DNA of 64,000 nucleotides, from positions 2,666,001 through 2,730,000 of the forward strand of contig NZ_CP159835.1 of assembly GCF_047731265.1 (NCBI RefSeq). Direction: 5' to 3'. The stretch is from Patiriisocius sp047731265 (GTDB lineage: Bacteria; Bacteroidota; Bacteroidia; Flavobacteriales; Flavobacteriaceae). This document shows, in pieces, positions 55,306-62,547 of the stretch. The notes beneath the pieces are model-generated. The model did no database searches, had not been told where the DNA came from, and was given only the letters and a program-made list of their open reading frames with translations. The stretch's first letter is position 1. Each line of letters opens with the position of its first letter. Position numbers and translations under genes: made by a program.

Positions 55306-56637
55306 CTACCTAAAAACCGCATTCGGGAAAACAACAGCACTTTCGTGGCCGTTTTTATTCACTGACGAGATTCCGAAGAAATAATTATCGATAACAATAC
55401 CGTCCAAGGTGAATTCTGAAACATCACCCACATATCTGCTATGATCCCAAGTTGGGCTTGTGGTGTCTCTCCACCAAATCTTATATCCAACGGCATTTTT
55501 ACTTTTCTTCCATTTAAATTTTGCTGAAGGCTCCACGATTCCTCCAATGGCGACTTCAGATGGTGGAGCAGGAGCCCAGCCTAGAAGTGCCATATTAATA
55601 GCATTTACGGCAGTCAATTTTTTAGCATAGCGGAAGTTTACAAACTTTAATTTATCACCGTATTCAATACCTTCTTCTGTGCGAATGTCTTGGTGTTGTT
55701 GGGTGTATTTTTCGTGGGCTTCCATAATTCTAATACCAGCGTAGCCCAAATCATTAAACGGACGGTGATGACCACCGCGTCCAAAACGGTCTAGACGATA
55801 AATCATCATCGGGTTCATCTCTGGCATATATGTTTTTGTAGTAGCATAAACATACCGCGCTAACTGCCGTGAAATTCCGTCTACTTCGCCACCATAAAAG
55901 CGGCGCATATTGCGTTCGCGTTCCGTTTCGGTCGGGGGAACTGGTTCAGAAAATATTCTAAAATCAACATTGCTTATAACGCCGTCGACACCTTTAATGT
56001 TTCCGATCATGTCATTATTTAAAACACCAATTAAGTCCCAATCTTTTTCTTTTGCGTAGGCAGCAAATCCTGCACCACCAAAAAGCCCTTGCTCCTCGCC
56101 GCTTAGGCCTAAGTAGACAATGTTTGCGTCAAAAGTATAGTTGGAAAGTACTCTTGCAGCCTCTATGGCTCCTGCCATGCCGCTGGCATTGTCATTTGCC
56201 CCTGGAGCATCTTTTGTGAAATCGCTGCTTTCACTATTTCTCGAATCTATGTCGCCACTCATAATAATATAGCGATTAGAACCTGTTTTACTTTTTTGAA
56301 TTGCGACCACATTCACCACCCAAGTATCTTGAGGTACGCGATGATTACCCTCGGCTTTTACCAAGTCTTTTTGGTAAAATACCTTGAGGCAATTTCCGCA
56401 GTTTGTAGATATTTTATCAAATTCGGTTTTTATCCATCTTCTGGCAGCACCAATTCCCCGCGTATCGCTTATTGTATCGCTAAAGGTATTTCGGGTTCCA
56501 AAATTGGCTAGGGTGGTAATATCTTTTTCTATTCTTTCAGCAGAAACAGCGTCAATAATTTCATAGATGCGGTTATCTGTTTGTCCATTCATTAAAAGCG
56601 AAAAACAGCAAAATAGTGAGGTGTATAAAAATTTCAT
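55306..56637 (-). CDS. M28 family metallopeptidase with C-terminal FnIII-like domain
   Basis: A 443-residue exported enzyme (signal MKFLYTSLFCCFSLLMNGQ; an in-frame ATG three codons upstream is also possible). The M28 zinc residues are in MSGDIDSRN, DAPGANDNASGMAGAI, the catalytic acid in LGLSGEEQGLFGG, LNNDMIGN and the last histidine in GGHHRPFNDLGYAG. Residues about 370-443 look like a fibronectin III-type domain (KFKWKKSKNAVGYKIWWRDT). M28 enzymes are aminopeptidases or carboxypeptidases; probably a secreted aminopeptidase acting with the M1 and S9 peptidases encoded nearby. Confidence 0.9.
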   Translation of the reverse strand: MKFLYTSLFCCFSLLMNGQTDNRIYEIIDAVSAERIEKDITTLANFGTRNTFSDTISDTRGIGAARRWIKTEFDKISTNCGNCLKVFYQKDLVKAEGNHRVPQDTWVVNVVAIQKSKTGSNRYIIMSGDIDSRNSESSDFTKDAPGANDNASGMAGAIEAARVLSNYTFDANIVYLGLSGEEQGLFGGAGFAAYAKEKDWDLIGVLNNDMIGNIKGVDGVISNVDFRIFSEPVPPTETERERNMRRFYGGEVDGISRQLARYVYATTKTYMPEMNPMMIYRLDRFGRGGHHRPFNDLGYAGIRIMEAHEKYTQQHQDIRTEEGIEYGDKLKFVNFRYAKKLTAVNAINMALLGWAPAPPSEVAIGGIVEPSAKFKWKKSKNAVGYKIWWRDTTSPTWDHSRYVGDVSEFTLDGIVIDNYFFGISSVNKNGHESAVVFPNAVFR

Positions 56638-56946
56638 AGAGGTCATTGTTTATTCTAAAAATAAGTAAAATTCAATAATATATTCCTTTGAAAACGGTGC
56701 TATTTAATTTTATAGAAGCGATTTGGGATTCCTCACAATAGGATTATGTATTATGATTGCTTTTGTAAGGTTTTAATACAGCGTAGTAAATAATAATACT
56801 GCTAGGGAGGCATTATTAAATAGAAAATTATACTGTAGCTTGGTTCATTTATTGAATATCGAACTCTTATTATTCTTATTGTGTCTTTCAACGTGTAATA
56901 GGTTACAGCATACTTTCTAGCTTCTTAAGACCTGTAGCTTCCATAA
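56638..56946. other. Intergenic gap without recognisable gene
   Basis: About 300 AT-rich bases upstream of the M28 gene. They must contain its promoter; no coding, repeat or hairpin signal was found. Confidence 0.45.
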
Positions 56947-57400
56947 TTAATTTAGTTTGTTAACGCCTAAGGTATAAATTTCTGGTTGTGAACATAGGAA
57001 TTCGGTACTTTCTAGAATATCATTGATAAATCTGTCTGCAATGATTAAACATGAATTTCCTCTAACCGAAGCAGTGAACTCTGGAACCCAACTATTTTCT
57101 TTTCCATTGCTCTGCTTTTTCTCTAACCTGATCTTGGGTATAAAAATTACCCGACCCTATTTCTTTTTCTGAAATTTCTAATCCTACATTCTATTGCTCA
57201 ATACTAATTATCACAGAAGCCACTTTTTGATATACAACAACGTGTTTTTAACAGCTTCAATAAAAGTTGGGTCCTTGACAGTTTCTAATTCTTGTTGTAT
57301 CCACTCTAAATCGGACTCTACGTCTACAACAATTAATTTTAGATTAAGGGAACTATACGGTTTTTGTTTTAGTAGTTTAAGTATTATTTTCTTTGCTTAA
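56947..57400 (-). pseudogene. Relic of a type II toxin-antitoxin pair
   Basis: On the minus strand the first part reads VVDVESDLEWIQQELETVKD, PTFIEAVKNTLLYIKK and, in another frame, EKEIGSGNFYTQDQVREKAE, resembling an addiction-module antitoxin. The second part reads WVPEFTASVRGN and INDILESTEFLCSQPEIYTL ending at 56947, which resembles a truncated ParE/RelE toxin. Several stops and frameshifts interrupt both. The module is dead, but the order antitoxin-toxin is still recognisable. Confidence 0.6.
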
Positions 57401-57452
57401 AGGATTAATCATTCAGTTTTTAGCATTAACCATGACGGCTACAGGTATTGAT

Positions 57453-58997
57453 TTACCTCAAAAAAGTAACTTTAGAAATTTTGTCATTTTCTACTTCATA
57501 AATCGCCACCGCATTAATAATTTCCCCATTCATCACAACTTCTTCAAGGTCGATTACTTTATTTCCAATAACAATGCGATTGGTTATTTTGCAATGTAAG
57601 TCTGGTGTGTTTTGAAAGAACGGGCCGTAGCCTTTTTTCAAGGTTTCTAAACCCGCACTTATAATAGTGTTGGGATAGCTCATTAAGACAATATCATTGC
57701 TATAGGTTGCTACAAATGCATTAATGTCTCTATTGTTATATCCTTTTAATTGGCGATCCACAACAATGACAGGATCTTGTTTTGTTTTTGCGTCAGGGAT
57801 AAAAAACATAGACGCAATTAATCCATCTTTTGTGAAATAGACGGTGGCTTGCTTTTCTTCTTTACCATTGGTTACTGCTAGCTCATGATCAATTACATAA
57901 TCTCCAATGGTAATGCGGTTGAGTACTTCTGTGCGGCTGTTTTTTGTATGTTTATAGAACTTGTCGTAGCCAGATTTTAAGGATTCCCTACCCACAGTAG
58001 TCGTGTCCTTTTGATAAAGCCCAACGACAACATTTTCGCTAAAGGCATTGGCGAATTTTTCTAATTCGCGATTGTTGAAGGGTTCGAGATGTGCATTTAC
58101 AATATCGCCTGGACGCAGCATAGCTACTTCAGAAACCAAGGCTATTTTTGAGCCGTTTTCGCTTACGGTTATTCTTGAGATATCTTTAATTCCGTAGTTA
58201 GAAAGATCCGCGACTTCTGCCCATTCTTGTTTTCCAAAGAGATCATAAACATACAATTTTGATCCGCTTCCTAAAAGTAACTTACTTGGACTTAGCCAGC
58301 AATAATCTTGGACTCCTATAGGTAATTGGCAAACAAAAAAGCTTTCTTTTTCTTTTTCGTCTATGTCTAGTAAATAAATATCATTGTTTTTTTCTTCATT
58401 TACAAGGGTATAACTGACGGACTTGCTCTCAGGAACTTTATGAATAGAACGCCCTGAGTTTTCTATATATTCAATAACTTCTTTTGTTTTGAGATTTCCA
58501 ATGACCAAGTTTAATTGGTCACCACCCAAAACGGATGCAATAATATTGTGGTTATCGTGAAAAGCAAAATAGGCTACTTCTGTTTCAGGGAGCAGTAACG
58601 CGCTCTTTGTTTCATTCATTTCTGAATATTCATAACTGTATAAACGCTGCAACCCTGAAGTGTCTAATCGTACCGCAGCTACTTGGTTTGTTTTTGGAAA
58701 TTTTTGTGGGGAATATTCTCCACCTGCAGTGGGTATATTCAATCTACGCGTTTTATTTTTAGTGCTGCTGTATGTATTGATTTCTGTTTGTCCATTTTCG
58801 GTTCTAGCATAGAGTAGGGTTTCATTATCAAAGAAGTATGGTTGACTGTCGTATCCTAAATTGTTCGATATGTTTTGAATGTTTGAAACAGTAAAGCTCT
58901 CATTTTCGCTAGAAAGTTCTAGTAGGAAGACTTCGGAGTCGGTTTGTGAAAACACGCTGTTTGCGATGCATAAAAGGACTAGCGTTAGTAGTTTCAT
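57453..58997 (-). CDS. Propeller protein with two C-terminal NTF2/SnoaL-like domains
   Basis: A 514-residue exported protein (signal MKLLTLVLLCIANSVFSQ). Residues about 30-290 are TolB/PD40-like propeller repeats (YDSQPYFFDNETLLYARTEN). Two consecutive SnoaL/NTF2-like domains follow: HLEPFNNRELEKFANAFSEN (about 298-400), and QLKGYNNRDINAFVATYSND (about 405-514), each beginning with the same pattern and ending in a beta strand (NAVAIYEVENDKISKVTFLR). The tandem arrangement behind a propeller is unusual. NTF2-like domains bind small ligands or act as enzymes; none can be assigned. Confidence 0.8.
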   Translation of the reverse strand: MKLLTLVLLCIANSVFSQTDSEVFLLELSSENESFTVSNIQNISNNLGYDSQPYFFDNETLLYARTENGQTEINTYSSTKNKTRRLNIPTAGGEYSPQKFPKTNQVAAVRLDTSGLQRLYSYEYSEMNETKSALLLPETEVAYFAFHDNHNIIASVLGGDQLNLVIGNLKTKEVIEYIENSGRSIHKVPESKSVSYTLVNEEKNNDIYLLDIDEKEKESFFVCQLPIGVQDYCWLSPSKLLLGSGSKLYVYDLFGKQEWAEVADLSNYGIKDISRITVSENGSKIALVSEVAMLRPGDIVNAHLEPFNNRELEKFANAFSENVVVGLYQKDTTTVGRESLKSGYDKFYKHTKNSRTEVLNRITIGDYVIDHELAVTNGKEEKQATVYFTKDGLIASMFFIPDAKTKQDPVIVVDRQLKGYNNRDINAFVATYSNDIVLMSYPNTIISAGLETLKKGYGPFFQNTPDLHCKITNRIVIGNKVIDLEEVVMNGEIINAVAIYEVENDKISKVTFLR

Positions 58998-59092
58998 TTT
59001 ACTTTTTAGTTAAGGTTTTATAATAAAAGGCTTGCCTCAAGATCATTAGTTTCAGTAGTGTTAAAGATATCAATTTTATTAGGTTTATGTGT

Positions 59093-59100
59093 TATTTTTG
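59093..59100 (+). promoter_or_regulatory. Putative -7 promoter box, possibly leaderless
   Basis: TATTTTTG fits TAnnTTTG and ends only 7 bases before the ATG at 59108, so transcription would begin at or near the start codon. No clear -33 element is seen. Confidence 0.4.
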
Positions 59101-59107
59101 TAGCGCT

Positions 59108-60262
59108 ATGAAGAAACTACTCTATTTGATTTTTGGTTTGCCGGTGCTACTATTTTCTCAATCATTAGATGATTTAGAATTTGGTACTGAAAAGACCTTT
59201 GATATTGTAACGTGGAATATTGAGTTTTTTCCTAAAAATGATCAGACAACCATACAATATGTTGCTAGTATAGTAGAAGCGATGGATGCCGATTTAATTG
59301 CGATTCAAGAAATATCAGATTATTTTGCTTGGAATGAACTTGTTGCCTATTTAAATGATTATAGTGGCTACCGCCAATCGATTAATAATAGGGGACTGGG
59401 CTATTTGTATAAAGCAGATGTGGTTCAAATTAACGATGGTTTTGAGTTGTTCACACAGGATCCAGAAGCGAATAATTTTCCTAGATACCCAATGGTTTTA
59501 GATTTAGTATATGCTGGAGAACGCTTTGTTGTTATAAACAACCATTATAAATGCTGTGGAAATGGAGACTTAGACCCTACCGATCCTTGGGATGAAGAAA
59601 CCCGAAGGCTCAATGCAAATCTTTTGTTGAAAGGATATATTGATGCAGAATTAGAGGGTTTAAAGGTAATTCTATTAGGAGATTTAAATGATATTTTGAC
59701 AGACCCGATTGGAGACAATGTCTTTAATGCATTTTTAGACGATACTGATAATTATTTGTTTACAGATATTGGGATTGCGAATGGAAGTTCAGAAAATTGG
59801 TCTTTCCCAAACTGGCCATCACATTTAGATCATATTTTAATTACCAATGAGCTTTTTGATCTTTTTACTTCGGAAGGGGCAAGTATTGAAACTTTAAGAA
59901 TAGAGGATTATCTACAAAACGGATGGGATGAATATGCTCAAAACGTTTCCGACCATCGTCCTGTGGGTTTAAAATTACCTTTAGATCAAAAGCTGGGTAA
60001 TCAAGAAATGGTAGGTGTTTCTGCGCTTATGAATACTCCAAATCCTATTAAGGGTTCAACGACTTTTATGTTAAGTGATTACTCAGTTGATATCATTAAA
60101 ATTTATATTTACAACATCCAGGGTCAATTGCTGTTTTCAAAAGAATTTGCTGCAGGACAAAAGGAAATTACAATAGATTTAAGTAACATTGCAGCGGGAG
60201 TTCACATTGCGCAATTAGAAATAGCAGGAGTTGTTGACACCGTTAAAATTGTTAAATTATAA
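59108..60262 (+). CDS. Endonuclease/exonuclease/phosphatase family protein with T9SS tail
   Basis: A 384-residue secreted protein (signal MKKLLYLIFGLPVLLFSQ; ATG at 59108 chosen because the signal starts there). The EEP catalytic set is present: DIVTWNIEFFP, the metal-binding glutamate in DLIAIQEI, NNHYKCCGNG, LLGDLNDIL and SDHRPVGL. The last 75 residues are a Por/type IX sorting domain (NTPNPIKGSTTFMLSDYSVD to DTVKIVKL). It is thus secreted or surface anchored and could be a DNase or phosphodiesterase. Confidence 0.9.
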   Translation: MKKLLYLIFGLPVLLFSQSLDDLEFGTEKTFDIVTWNIEFFPKNDQTTIQYVASIVEAMDADLIAIQEISDYFAWNELVAYLNDYSGYRQSINNRGLGYLYKADVVQINDGFELFTQDPEANNFPRYPMVLDLVYAGERFVVINNHYKCCGNGDLDPTDPWDEETRRLNANLLLKGYIDAELEGLKVILLGDLNDILTDPIGDNVFNAFLDDTDNYLFTDIGIANGSSENWSFPNWPSHLDHILITNELFDLFTSEGASIETLRIEDYLQNGWDEYAQNVSDHRPVGLKLPLDQKLGNQEMVGVSALMNTPNPIKGSTTFMLSDYSVDIIKIYIYNIQGQLLFSKEFAAGQKEITIDLSNIAAGVHIAQLEIAGVVDTVKIVKL

Positions 60263-60271
60263 TAGAAAACT

Positions 60272-60688
60272 ATGTTTAAGAAAATATTTGGTTCTAAAGC
60301 CTCCACCACAATGAGTAATGCGGAAGTAGAAAAAGCAATGGACATTGTAGATGGTCAAAAATTAGGTGAATCTGAAGAAATGCTCTTGTTTGGAGGCTTT
60401 CAAGAGCTTAATGAATATCATTTCTTTGAAGGGCTCTTTGTGAGTACTAAGAATTTTAAAAGTAAAAATGGTGCATCCATAGCATTTAAAGGAAGCAAGG
60501 GAGATTTTACATTACCTTCTGCAATTCAAGAATTCGAGTGTGATTATGCAAAGCCTTTACAACGCCACGTGGCTCAAATTAGTTTTGACATCTCTAAAGC
60601 GCAAATTAAAAAAATACAAAAAGGAGATTATAAAACGGTTGAGTTTAGTGTAAAAAAGCAACAGTTTTTATTAGAGAGAAAGAACTAA
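60272..60688 (+). CDS. Conserved protein of unknown function
   Basis: A 138-residue protein without signal peptide or membrane helix, starting 9 bases after the nuclease gene. Its sequence alternates short beta-like strands and charged helices (EMLLFGGFQELNEYHFFEGL, ASIAFKGSKGDFTLPSAIQE, ISFDISKAQIKKIQKGDYKT). I do not recognise the family. Close spacing suggests co-transcription with the nuclease gene, but it stays in the cytoplasm. Confidence 0.6.
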   Translation: MFKKIFGSKASTTMSNAEVEKAMDIVDGQKLGESEEMLLFGGFQELNEYHFFEGLFVSTKNFKSKNGASIAFKGSKGDFTLPSAIQEFECDYAKPLQRHVAQISFDISKAQIKKIQKGDYKTVEFSVKKQQFLLERKN

Positions 60689-60702
60689 ACGAGTATTTAA
60701 AT

Positions 60703-60750
60703 AAAAAAATAGCGCTGAAATTACAGATGCAAATTCAGCGTTTTTTTTTG
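60703..60750. terminator. Bidirectional terminator (peptide operon 1 and the 60272 gene)
   Basis: CGCTGAAATT pairs with AAATTCAGCG across a short loop, with A run on the left and T run on the right. It lies 15 bases behind the plus-strand gene at 60272 and 13 bases beyond the last peptide of the minus-strand operon 1, and can serve both. Confidence 0.85.
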
Positions 60751-60762
60751 ATTGGAGCGATA

Positions 60763-60879
60763 TTAGTGTGCAGTAAGCATTGCGCTCTTTTGCAAGTTGT
60801 GCTGATAGGGTCTTATAACTGTTGTGTGAATGTGAGTTCCTACCCACTGTCTAATTTTGATATTTCTGTGTTTTTTCAT
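60763..60879 (-). CDS. 38-residue basic peptide, operon 1 (copy A)
   Basis: ATG at 60879 to TAA at 60763. It opens MKKHRNIKIRQWVGTHIHTT, is rich in Arg, Lys and His, and has no signal peptide or membrane segment. Its paralogue at 61930 has exactly the same length; the two share MKK-RNIKIRQWVGTHIH-TVI-PYQ with several synonymous codon differences (GGA/GGG, TAT/TAC, TTG/CTA), which argues that it is translated. Last gene of operon 1, 37 bases after the preceding peptide and just before a terminator. No family recognised. Confidence 0.7.
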   Translation of the reverse strand: MKKHRNIKIRQWVGTHIHTTVIRPYQHNLQKSAMLTAH

Positions 60880-60916
60880 CACTACGTTATTTAAGAATTG
60901 ATTATAGTTTTTAATT

Positions 60917-61006
60917 TTATCTGGTAAACCGCCTTTTGGAATTCCAAATAAAAGATTTTGATGCGATTTTGATTCCTGCTAATTGATTTCTGTTTAATGC
61001 GATCAT
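60917..61006 (-). CDS. 29-residue Trp peptide, operon 1 (third copy)
   Basis: ATG at 61006 to TAA at 60917. Starts MIALNRNQLAGIKIASKSFI and ends WNSKRRFTR. It differs from the neighbouring copy at 61051 by T3A, T15A, T20I and its last residues, keeps exactly 29 codons and shares WNSKRR. Basic, no signal peptide. Family unknown. Confidence 0.7.
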   Translation of the reverse strand: MIALNRNQLAGIKIASKSFIWNSKRRFTR

Positions 61007-61050
61007 GATGTTGTTTTTTGATTGATGAATAATTTTTAATTTAAAAGAGG

Positions 61051-61140
61051 TTAGTTTCTGTACCGTCTTTTGGAATTCCAAGTAAAAGATTTTGATGTGA
61101 TTTTGATTCCTGCTAATTGATTTCTGTTTAATGTGATCAT
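61051..61140 (-). CDS. 29-residue Trp peptide, operon 1 (second copy)
   Basis: ATG at 61140 to TAA at 61051. Starts MITLNRNQLAGIKITSKSFT and ends WNSKRRYRN. Its last nine codons encode exactly the same residues as the first copy (61186-61275) but with four synonymous third-base differences (TCC/TCT, CGG/CGT, TAC/TAT, AAC/AAT), direct evidence for selection on the protein. Spaced 45 and 44 bases from its neighbours. Confidence 0.75.
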   Translation of the reverse strand: MITLNRNQLAGIKITSKSFTWNSKRRYRN

Positions 61141-61185
61141 GATGTTGTTTTTTGATTGATGAATGATTTCTTAATTTAAAAGAAG

Positions 61186-61275
61186 TTAATTTCTATAACG
61201 TCTTTTAGAATTCCATATATATCCAATTGATGATGGTACTCTTTCTGATAATTGATTGGTGTCTAATGTTCTCAT
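61186..61275 (-). CDS. 29-residue Trp peptide, operon 1 (first copy)
   Basis: ATG at 61275 to TAA at 61186. Reads MRTLDTNQLSERVPSSIGYI and ends WNSKRRYRN. First gene of operon 1, 56 bases downstream of the operator at 61332. It is identical at the protein level to the first gene of operon 2 (62219-62308). No signal peptide; short, basic C-terminus. Family unknown. Confidence 0.72.
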   Translation of the reverse strand: MRTLDTNQLSERVPSSIGYIWNSKRRYRN

Positions 61276-61331
61276 AATTAATGTTTTTTAATGGTTATAC
61301 TGAATAGACTACTGAACCTTTAATATGTTAC

Positions 61332-61354
61332 AGTACTTTGCATCGCATAGTACT
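61332..61354. promoter_or_regulatory. Dyad operator of peptide operon 1
   Basis: A 23-bp inverted repeat: AGTACT arms at both ends, inner TGC and GCA arms (AGTACT-t-TGC-atc-GCA-t-AGTACT). The same element precedes operon 2 with inner TGT/ACA arms; the paired change T:A to C:G keeps the symmetry. It overlaps the probable promoter and is likely the binding site of a dimeric repressor, for example of the PadR type (inference). Confidence 0.7.
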
Positions 61355-61386
61355 ATATTAACGATTATTTAACAAAAAGAGATCAT

Positions 61387-61860
61387 TTTGATACATTATC
61401 AATATAATTTTGGGTAGTAGGAGGGGGCGTTATTATTAGAATACGGACCTAAAATTTAAGATTATTTTGAAAGGGGTATTCATCCTCACTGGTTACTTTC
61501 TCTGCAATAAAATTATAAGGACAGCATTTGTGGCCCATCATCTTCAGCAAAAAAGTAACTGTCATTTATACTTTTGAGACAATCACATCTACTGCTTTGA
61601 ATGCACAGCGTTGCGATCTTGTGATTTTATGCTCAGCATTGTTCGATATGGGTTTATTGTTCTTTTAAGCTCTCAATATGTTGCTATTCGTCATTCAATA
61701 ATTTGAATGGGAAATTTCGAAGTCTTAATAAGATAACGTTGCTGAAAATTGTTTTGAGTATACTAAAAGTAGATTCAAAAGGAACCAATAGGGGATTATA
61801 ATATGATTGAGGTTAGCGTAAAAAACAAGAATTTGAATTGCAGAAGAGTAATTCAGCATC
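61387..61860. repeat. Decayed duplicate of the acyl-CoA dehydrogenase 3' end
   Basis: Between the two peptide operons lies about 470 bases without genes. Its 61430-61640 part aligns with the 3' end of the acyl-CoA dehydrogenase gene and its downstream spacer (62440-62780): GAAAGG at the stop codon, ACTTTCTCTGCAATA shared exactly at 61494 and 62575, and CATCATC plus CTTCAGCAAA further on. The frame is destroyed. It marks the edge of the tandem duplication that created the two peptide operons. The rest of the gap shows nothing. Confidence 0.75.
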
Positions 61861-61921
61861 TAACTAAAAAAAAAGCTGAATTTATATCTACTAGATATAA
61901 ATTCAGCTTTTTTTTTAGTTA
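61861..61921 (-). terminator. Strong terminator of peptide operon 2
   Basis: A nearly perfect hairpin: AACTAAAAAAAAAGCTGAAT and its extension TTATATCTA pair with TAGATATAA and ATTCAGCTTTTTTTTTAGTT (about 27 bp stem). It follows the last peptide of operon 2 by 9 bases. Its GCTGAATTT core resembles the terminator at 60703, so the two are probably duplicates. Confidence 0.9.
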
Positions 61922-61929
61922 GATAGAGA

Positions 61930-62046
61930 TTAATGCTTAGTGAGTATGGTATTTCTTGGTAGTTTTTGTTGGTAGGGTTTTATAACTGTTGCGTGAATGT
62001 GAGTCCCTACCCACTGTCTAATTTTGATATTTCTATTTTTTTTCAT
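61930..62046 (-). CDS. 38-residue basic peptide, operon 2 (copy B)
   Basis: ATG at 62046 to TAA at 61930. Starts MKKNRNIKIRQWVGTHIHAT and continues VIKPYQQKLPRN. Same length as copy A (60763) with conservative changes (H/N, T/A, R/K) and synonymous differences. Last gene of operon 2, 37 bases behind the 29-residue peptide gene and directly before the terminator at 61861. Strongly basic, no signal peptide. Family unknown. Confidence 0.7.
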   Translation of the reverse strand: MKKNRNIKIRQWVGTHIHATVIKPYQQKLPRNTILTKH

Positions 62047-62083
62047 CGCTACGTTATTTAAGAATTGATTCTAGTTTTTAATT

Positions 62084-62173
62084 TTAATTGGTAAACCGTC
62101 TTTTGGAATTCCAAGTAAAAGATTTTGATGTGATTTTGATTCCTGCTAATTGATTTCTGTTTAATGTGATCAT
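62084..62173 (-). CDS. 29-residue Trp peptide, operon 2 (second copy)
   Basis: ATG at 62173 to TAA at 62084. Starts MITLNRNQLAGIKITSKSFT and ends WNSKRRFTN. Identical in its first 26 residues to the 61051 copy, while its last codons resemble the 60917 copy, as expected if one internal repeat was gained in operon 1 or lost in operon 2 by recombination between repeats. Confidence 0.73.
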   Translation of the reverse strand: MITLNRNQLAGIKITSKSFTWNSKRRFTN

Positions 62174-62218
62174 GATGTTGTTTTTTGATTGATGAATGAT
62201 TTCTTAATTTAAAAGAAG

Positions 62219-62308
62219 TTAATTTCTATAACGTCTTTTAGAATTCCATATATATCCAATTGATGATGGTACTCTTTCTGATAATTGATTGGTGTCTAAT
62301 GTTCTCAT
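62219..62308 (-). CDS. 29-residue Trp peptide, operon 2 (first copy)
   Basis: ATG at 62308 to TAA at 62219. Same protein as the first gene of operon 1: begins MRTLDTNQLSERVPSSIGYI and ends WNSKRRYRN. First gene of operon 2, 56 bases downstream of the operator at 62365. Family unknown. Confidence 0.72.
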   Translation of the reverse strand: MRTLDTNQLSERVPSSIGYIWNSKRRYRN

Positions 62309-62364
62309 AATTTATGTTTTTTAATGGTTATACTGAATAGACTACTGAACCTTTAATATGTTAC

Positions 62365-62387
62365 AGTACTTTGTATCACATAGTACT
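62365..62387. promoter_or_regulatory. Dyad operator of peptide operon 2
   Basis: A 23-bp inverted repeat with AGTACT at both ends and inner TGT/ACA arms (AGTACT-t-TGT-atc-ACA-t-AGTACT). It lies at the same distance from the first peptide gene as the operator of operon 1 and shares flanking GTTAATATA and GTAACATATTAAAGG on the coding strand. Confidence 0.7.
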
Positions 62388-62490
62388 ATATTAACACTTA
62401 TTTAACAAATAAAGATGTTTCGGTGCCCCCTTAAAGATTAATTTGGTAATAGGGAAGTCCGGTTATTGCTAGAATAAACACTTTAAAATT

Positions 62491-62521
62491 AAAATGCCAC
62501 TCAAATTGAGTGGCATTTTAA
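62491..62521. terminator. Terminator of the acyl-CoA dehydrogenase gene
   Basis: AAAATGCCACTCAA pairs with TTGAGTGGCATTTT. It lies 27 bases behind the stop codon of the minus-strand acyl-CoA dehydrogenase gene and isolates it from peptide operon 2. Confidence 0.88.
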
Positions 62522-62547
62522 TTTTATACTTTAATTATTGTTTTCTG

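Noticed and set aside
60750..62480. Interpretation of the repeated region as a CRISPR array or a non-coding satellite.
   Set aside because: Repeat units are about 135 bases, contain conserved start-to-stop frames with synonymous changes, and there are no short unique spacers.
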